From: Tunturibacter empetritectus
Lineage (GTDB): Bacteria; Acidobacteriota; Terriglobia; Terriglobales; Acidobacteriaceae
Reading direction: 5' to 3'
NCBI RefSeq assembly: GCF_040358985.1
Contig: NZ_CP132932.1
Coordinates: forward strand, 1,736,001 to 1,800,000
DNA: 64,000 bases
Position 1 is the first letter of the stretch; each line of letters starts with the position of its first letter. The position numbers and the translations under genes are program-made. The notes below the pieces were generated by a model. That model searched no databases. It saw only the letters and a list, made by a program, of their open reading frames with translations, and had not been told where the DNA came from. This document shows positions 61,100 to 64,000 of this stretch, piece by piece.

Positions 61100-61278
61100 G
61101 TCCTGCCGGACGGGCCCACTGCGCGTGGGGCGGGCGTTCGCACGCCTTTTTAAAGCTTCGCCTGGTCCTCCCGTTGGTCGGAATCATCTTCGTTCGCGAC
61201 CAACGGGAGCACCAACCGAAGGGGTATACAAGTCACGAAGTGACCGCCCTCCGCGCAGGAGGGCCGTCCGGCAGGACA
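61100..61278. repeat. R1 dispersed palindrome, complete copy (e)
   Basis: Outer arms GTCCTGCCGGACGGGC and GGCCGTCCGGCAGGAC, inner arms 'CTCCCGTTGGTCGGAATCAT' and 'CGACCAACGGGAG', then 'GGTATACAAGTCACGAAG'. It lies directly between the terminase stop (61098) and the HipA-like gene start, at the left border of the cassette. Confidence 0.9.
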
Positions 61279-61301
61279 GCCTCGGTTATTCTGTTGCTGG
61301 G

Positions 61302-62177
61302 GTGTTCGGCTTGGCGGTATTGGCAGTACAGGCGATTAGAAGGATGCGAGGCGGAGCGCAAAGCCAGTTAATGCTGGGGGCGGATGGCAAGCTTTGGGTG
61401 GTGAAGTTTCAAAATAATCCGCAGGATGTGCGGGTGCTGGCGAATGAGCTGATCGCAACACGGTTGGCCGCGGCAGTCGGGCTGACGGTGCCGGTGAGCG
61501 ATGTGGTCGAGGTCACCGAGTGGCTGGTGTCGAATACGTTGGATATGTTTGTCGAGATGCCGAAGGGACTGCGGCAGAGATACGCGGCGGGGTTGCAGTT
61601 CGGATCGCAGTTTGTGGGTGGGTTGATGCCTGGACAAGTGGTGGACTATCTGCCGGAGCAGCAGCTGGATGAGGTGAGAAACCTGGGGGAGTTCGCCGGG
61701 ATGTTATGCATCGATAAGTGGGCGGGGAACTGTAACGGGCGGCAGGCGGTGTTTGAGAGGAAGCCTCGGGAGAGGAAGTACCGGGCGACGTTTATCGATC
61801 AGGGATTTTGCTTCAATGCGGGAGATTGGACGTTTCCGGATTCGCCGCTGCGCGGGGTGTATCAAAGGAACCAGGTGTATGCCCGGGTGACGGGGTGGGA
61901 GAGCTTCGAGCCTTGGCTGAGCCAGGTGGAGGCGATGGAGGCGGGGACGCTGTGGGATATTGCAGAAGCGGTGCCGCCAGAGTGGTACGGCGGGGATACC
62001 GCGGTGATCGAGCGGCTGATGGAGCAGATGCTGAGGCGGCGGTCGCGGGTGAGAGAGTTGATCGGAGAGTTTCGGGATTCGAACAGAGAGCCGTTCCCAA
62101 TGTGGGCGTCAGGTAAGAAAATTGTGGTGCCGAGGCAGTTTGCTGAGGTGGGTGGGGTGGGAAAATTTGTAATGTAG
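61302..62177 (+). CDS. HipA-like kinase
   Basis: 291 residues from a likely GTG start at 61302 ('VFGLAVLAVQAIRRMRGGAQ'). The N-terminal half has 'LGADGKLWVVKFQNNPQDV' with the nucleotide-lysine type 'VVKF', 'ANELIATRLAAAVGLTVPVS', and the C-terminal half has 'RNLGEFAGMLCIDKWAGNCN' with 'GRQAVF' and 'ATFIDQGFCFNAGDWTFPDS', where D (in 'DKW..N.N') and 'IDQG' fit the catalytic Asp/Asn and metal Asp of HipA-type Ser/Thr kinases. Family members phosphorylate targets such as tRNA synthetases and cause growth arrest or phage defence. It sits 24 bp from an R1 palindrome and pairs with the DUF3037 gene. Confidence 0.8.
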   Translation: MFGLAVLAVQAIRRMRGGAQSQLMLGADGKLWVVKFQNNPQDVRVLANELIATRLAAAVGLTVPVSDVVEVTEWLVSNTLDMFVEMPKGLRQRYAAGLQFGSQFVGGLMPGQVVDYLPEQQLDEVRNLGEFAGMLCIDKWAGNCNGRQAVFERKPRERKYRATFIDQGFCFNAGDWTFPDSPLRGVYQRNQVYARVTGWESFEPWLSQVEAMEAGTLWDIAEAVPPEWYGGDTAVIERLMEQMLRRRSRVRELIGEFRDSNREPFPMWASGKKIVVPRQFAEVGGVGKFVM

Positions 62178-62209
62178 TTGGTGGTGTTGGGTAGCAGGTT
62201 TGGAGGTTG

Positions 62210-63067
62210 ATGGCTGAGCGTGTCCAATGCGAGTTCTTCCTGATCCGGTATGTGCCGGATGTGGTGAAGGGCGAGTTTGCGAATATCGGCGTGCTGCTGC
62301 GGGAGGCGGGACGCGACGATAGTGCGGTGGTGCGCTTTACGCGGGACTGGGCGCGGGTGAAGTGCATGGATGCGGATGCGGATATCGCTTTGCTGGAAGC
62401 GCTGGAGGGGGAGATTGGAGATCGGCTGAAGACTGTGGGCAGGGATGCTCCGGGAATAAAGCCGGTGATGGAGATTCTCGAGGATACGCTGGCGAACTCG
62501 GTGCAGATGACCGAGGTGCGGGCTTGCCTGGCGGAGAGCCTGCCGGCGGAGATTGAGCAGTTGATGAAGATGTATGTGGAGCCGTTGAAGGTGAAGACGG
62601 AGCGGAAGCGGACGGGACGGGCGGCGATCGCGGGGGCGATGCGAACAGAGTTTGAGCGGGCTGGCGTTTGGGGGTTGATGCGGAAGAGAATTGCGGCTTC
62701 GCTTTATACGCGGGCGGGCGATCCGATGAAGATCGATTGCGGATACAGGGCTGGATCGAGAGAGGCAACTGCGGGTGGAGTCATTCGGATGTTTCAGGCG
62801 GTGTCGCTGGAGGGGGATGTGGAGGCGGCGAAGGGACTGGCTTATTCGGCTCCGCAGTTGGTGGAGGGCGTGCAGAGGGTGGAGAGGGCGAAGCTGGAGT
62901 TGACTGCGGTTGTGGAGCCGCTGCGGGCGGTGTCGGACACTGAGGACGAGGCGATGGAGCGGTATCGGTTTGGGGTGGAGGCGATGGAGCGGCAGGAGAT
63001 TCGTGTGGTTACCCTGAGCGATCTGGCCCGGGTGGCGGCGACGGCTCGGGTGGAGTTGAGTGTTTGA
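62210..63067 (+). CDS. DUF3037 domain protein
   Basis: 285 residues from ATG 62210 ('TTTGGAGGTTG' upstream; TTG 62207 is also open). 'QCEFFLIRYVPDVVKGEFAN' and 'IGVLLREAGRDDSAVVRFTR' are the DUF3037 N-terminal signature; the rest is helical. DUF3037 proteins are repeatedly found next to HipA-like kinase genes, as here, 33 bp apart, so the two are expected to work together, with DUF3037 as regulator or partner. The biochemical role is unknown. A terminator hairpin at 63115 ends the cassette. Confidence 0.8.
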   Translation: MAERVQCEFFLIRYVPDVVKGEFANIGVLLREAGRDDSAVVRFTRDWARVKCMDADADIALLEALEGEIGDRLKTVGRDAPGIKPVMEILEDTLANSVQMTEVRACLAESLPAEIEQLMKMYVEPLKVKTERKRTGRAAIAGAMRTEFERAGVWGLMRKRIAASLYTRAGDPMKIDCGYRAGSREATAGGVIRMFQAVSLEGDVEAAKGLAYSAPQLVEGVQRVERAKLELTAVVEPLRAVSDTEDEAMERYRFGVEAMERQEIRVVTLSDLARVAATARVELSV

Positions 63068-63114
63068 GGGACAGCTTTAGCTAGAGGCTAAAAGCTAGCG
63101 ACTGATTTAACGGT

Positions 63115-63149
63115 TAGGCATGGCCCAGGGGCTGTGCCTTTTTCTTTTG
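63115..63149 (+). terminator. Terminator between the DUF3037 and portal genes
   Basis: AGGCA pairs with TGCCT across a 14-nt GC-rich loop that can also pair, followed by a T-rich run (TTTTTCTTTT). It closes the HipA/DUF3037 cassette. Confidence 0.75.
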
Positions 63150-63176
63150 CAGCAGAGACGGAAAGAGAGGGTAGCG

Positions 63177-64000
63177 ATGGGCGTTCGGACGATGGTGAAG
63201 GATGTTTGGCAGAGACTGGCGGGAGTTGAGGCGGCAGCGGGCGATGCGGGGATGGGCGCGAGGAAGACGGCTATGCTTCCGTCGATTCTGAGTCCCTACC
63301 GACCTGCGGGACGGCCGGGGCAGAACGCTTTGCCGAAGCCGACTGCGGCGAATCTGCGGAAGTTCGCCGAGACGCCGGTGGTGCGCCGGGCGATCAATGT
63401 AGTGAAGGACAAGATTGCGAGCATGGACTGGCAGGTGAAGGTGCGGCGCGGCTACTCGGGCTTGACGGTGGAAGATGCAGAGGCTCGCATGAAGGTTCTG
63501 CGGCAGTGCCTCGAAGAGCCGAATGCGTCGGATAGCTTTCGGGTACTTTGGGAGCAGGTGCTGGAGGATCTGCTGGTGGGCGGATTCGGCGCGGTGGAGA
63601 TGGAGAGCACGGGAGATCCTGAGAGGCCGTTTCATCTTTGGCCGGTGGATGGCGCGACGATCCAGATCGATACGAAGTGGGATGGCGATCCGAACAAGCC
63701 TCGCTATGCGCAGGCTACGGGGCGGATGGGACAGGAGTCTCTGGTGCCTCTGCTCGATGACGAGCTGATGTATTTGAGGCTGAATCCTCGCAGCTACACG
63801 CCGTTTGGCCTGGGGAGGCTGGAGGTTGCGTTTGAGACGGTGAACCAGTTTCTGAGCGCGAGCCGGTATGCGGGGAAGCTGGCCAGCAACTCGGTGGCGC
63901 AGTATGCGATCTGGTTGAACGACGCCACTCCTGAGGAGCATGACCGGCTGATTCGGTGGTGGCAGGACGAGATTGAAGGCACGGGCCGGGTTCCGTTTTT
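63177..64000 (+). CDS. Phage portal protein (partial, C-terminus outside window)
   Basis: About 274 residues from ATG 63177 ('GAGAGGGTAGCG' upstream) to the window edge. 'LRKFAETPVVRRAINVVKDK', 'ASMDWQVKVRRGYSGLTVED', 'LLVGGFGAVEMESTGDPERP' and 'PFGLGRLEVAFETVNQFLSA' with 'NSVAQYAIWLNDATPEEHDR' match phage portal proteins of the HK97 / SPP1 class, which form the dodecameric DNA gate. Normally adjacent to the terminase gene, here separated by the HipA/DUF3037 cassette. Confidence 0.85.
   Translation, partial: MGVRTMVKDVWQRLAGVEAAAGDAGMGARKTAMLPSILSPYRPAGRPGQNALPKPTAANLRKFAETPVVRRAINVVKDKIASMDWQVKVRRGYSGLTVEDAEARMKVLRQCLEEPNASDSFRVLWEQVLEDLLVGGFGAVEMESTGDPERPFHLWPVDGATIQIDTKWDGDPNKPRYAQATGRMGQESLVPLLDDELMYLRLNPRSYTPFGLGRLEVAFETVNQFLSASRYAGKLASNSVAQYAIWLNDATPEEHDRLIRWWQDEIEGTGRVPF

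Noticed and set aside
61095..61301. In-frame N-terminal extension of the HipA-like gene through the R1 palindrome
   Set aside because: The extension is encoded by the repeat itself, and the family N-terminus starts near 61302.
1..64000. tRNA genes
   Set aside because: No stretch with a complete tRNA cloverleaf was recognised by eye; a tRNA search program would settle this.

Overview
The window looks like chromosomal DNA of an Acidobacteriota member, most likely Terriglobia (the Granulicella / Edaphobacter / Terriglobus group). The evidence is indirect: an Oar-like TonB-dependent receptor with an N-terminal carboxypeptidase-regulatory-like domain, a GloVer-repeat secreted protein with a Gly-rich cysteine-containing tail, many small conserved hypotheticals of acidobacterial type, GC-rich DNA and several dispersed palindromic repeat families. 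No identification by 16S or other marker is possible here.

Layout. 1-3.3 kb: a partial GT21/HpnI-like glycosyltransferase and two MacB-type ABC permeases, all on the minus strand. 3.4-7.4 kb: a GloVer-repeat secreted protein, then a complete RNase P RNA gene (rnpB, 6535-6992) preceded by an antitoxin gene and a broken toxin gene; this toxin-antitoxin (TA) unit is bracketed by rnpB and a second, truncated copy of the rnpB 5' end. 7.4-13.5 kb: ruvA, a membrane LuxR regulator with a DUF4199 protein, a bestrophin-like protein, a DUF2382 stress pair and a DUF937-OmpA fusion. 13.7-18.7 kb: housekeeping genes coaBC, nadD and rsfS, with an outer-membrane barrel and a kinase-like/methyltransferase fusion. 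18.8-34.9 kb: the TonB receptor, rlmH, accD, tag, a SAM methyltransferase, an M28 peptidase, trxC, glyA and assorted membrane and hypothetical proteins. 35-46 kb: an accessory stretch with a LamG protein and a Vps62-like protein, an alpha/beta hydrolase, a FAD monooxygenase, two beta-propeller-like secreted proteins between matching gene remnants, and an ArsR/SRPBCC pair.

46-64 kb is a prophage or phage-derived island. A CI-like HTH repressor (minus) faces a near-consensus sigma70 promoter (TTGACA-17-TATAAC with an overlapping palindrome) that reads into a zinc-ribbon/sigma-like regulatory pair. Then follow a putative prohead protease, coiled-coil protein, HK97-type capsid, connector genes, tail-tube-like protein, a giant tail-fibre-like protein with a signal peptide, the large terminase and the portal (cut by the window end). 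Terminase and portal are separated by a HipA-like kinase + DUF3037 cassette, bounded by a long palindrome on the left and a terminator on the right. No integrase, tape-measure or lysis gene is seen inside the window, and the gene order is permuted compared with typical siphophages.

Four dispersed repeat families recur: R1 (long palindrome, about 180-190 bp when complete, five copies), R2 (about 54 bp, three copies, all in the phage region), R3 (hairpin element with different stems but conserved flanks) and R4 (about 165-185 bp, A/C-rich, two copies).
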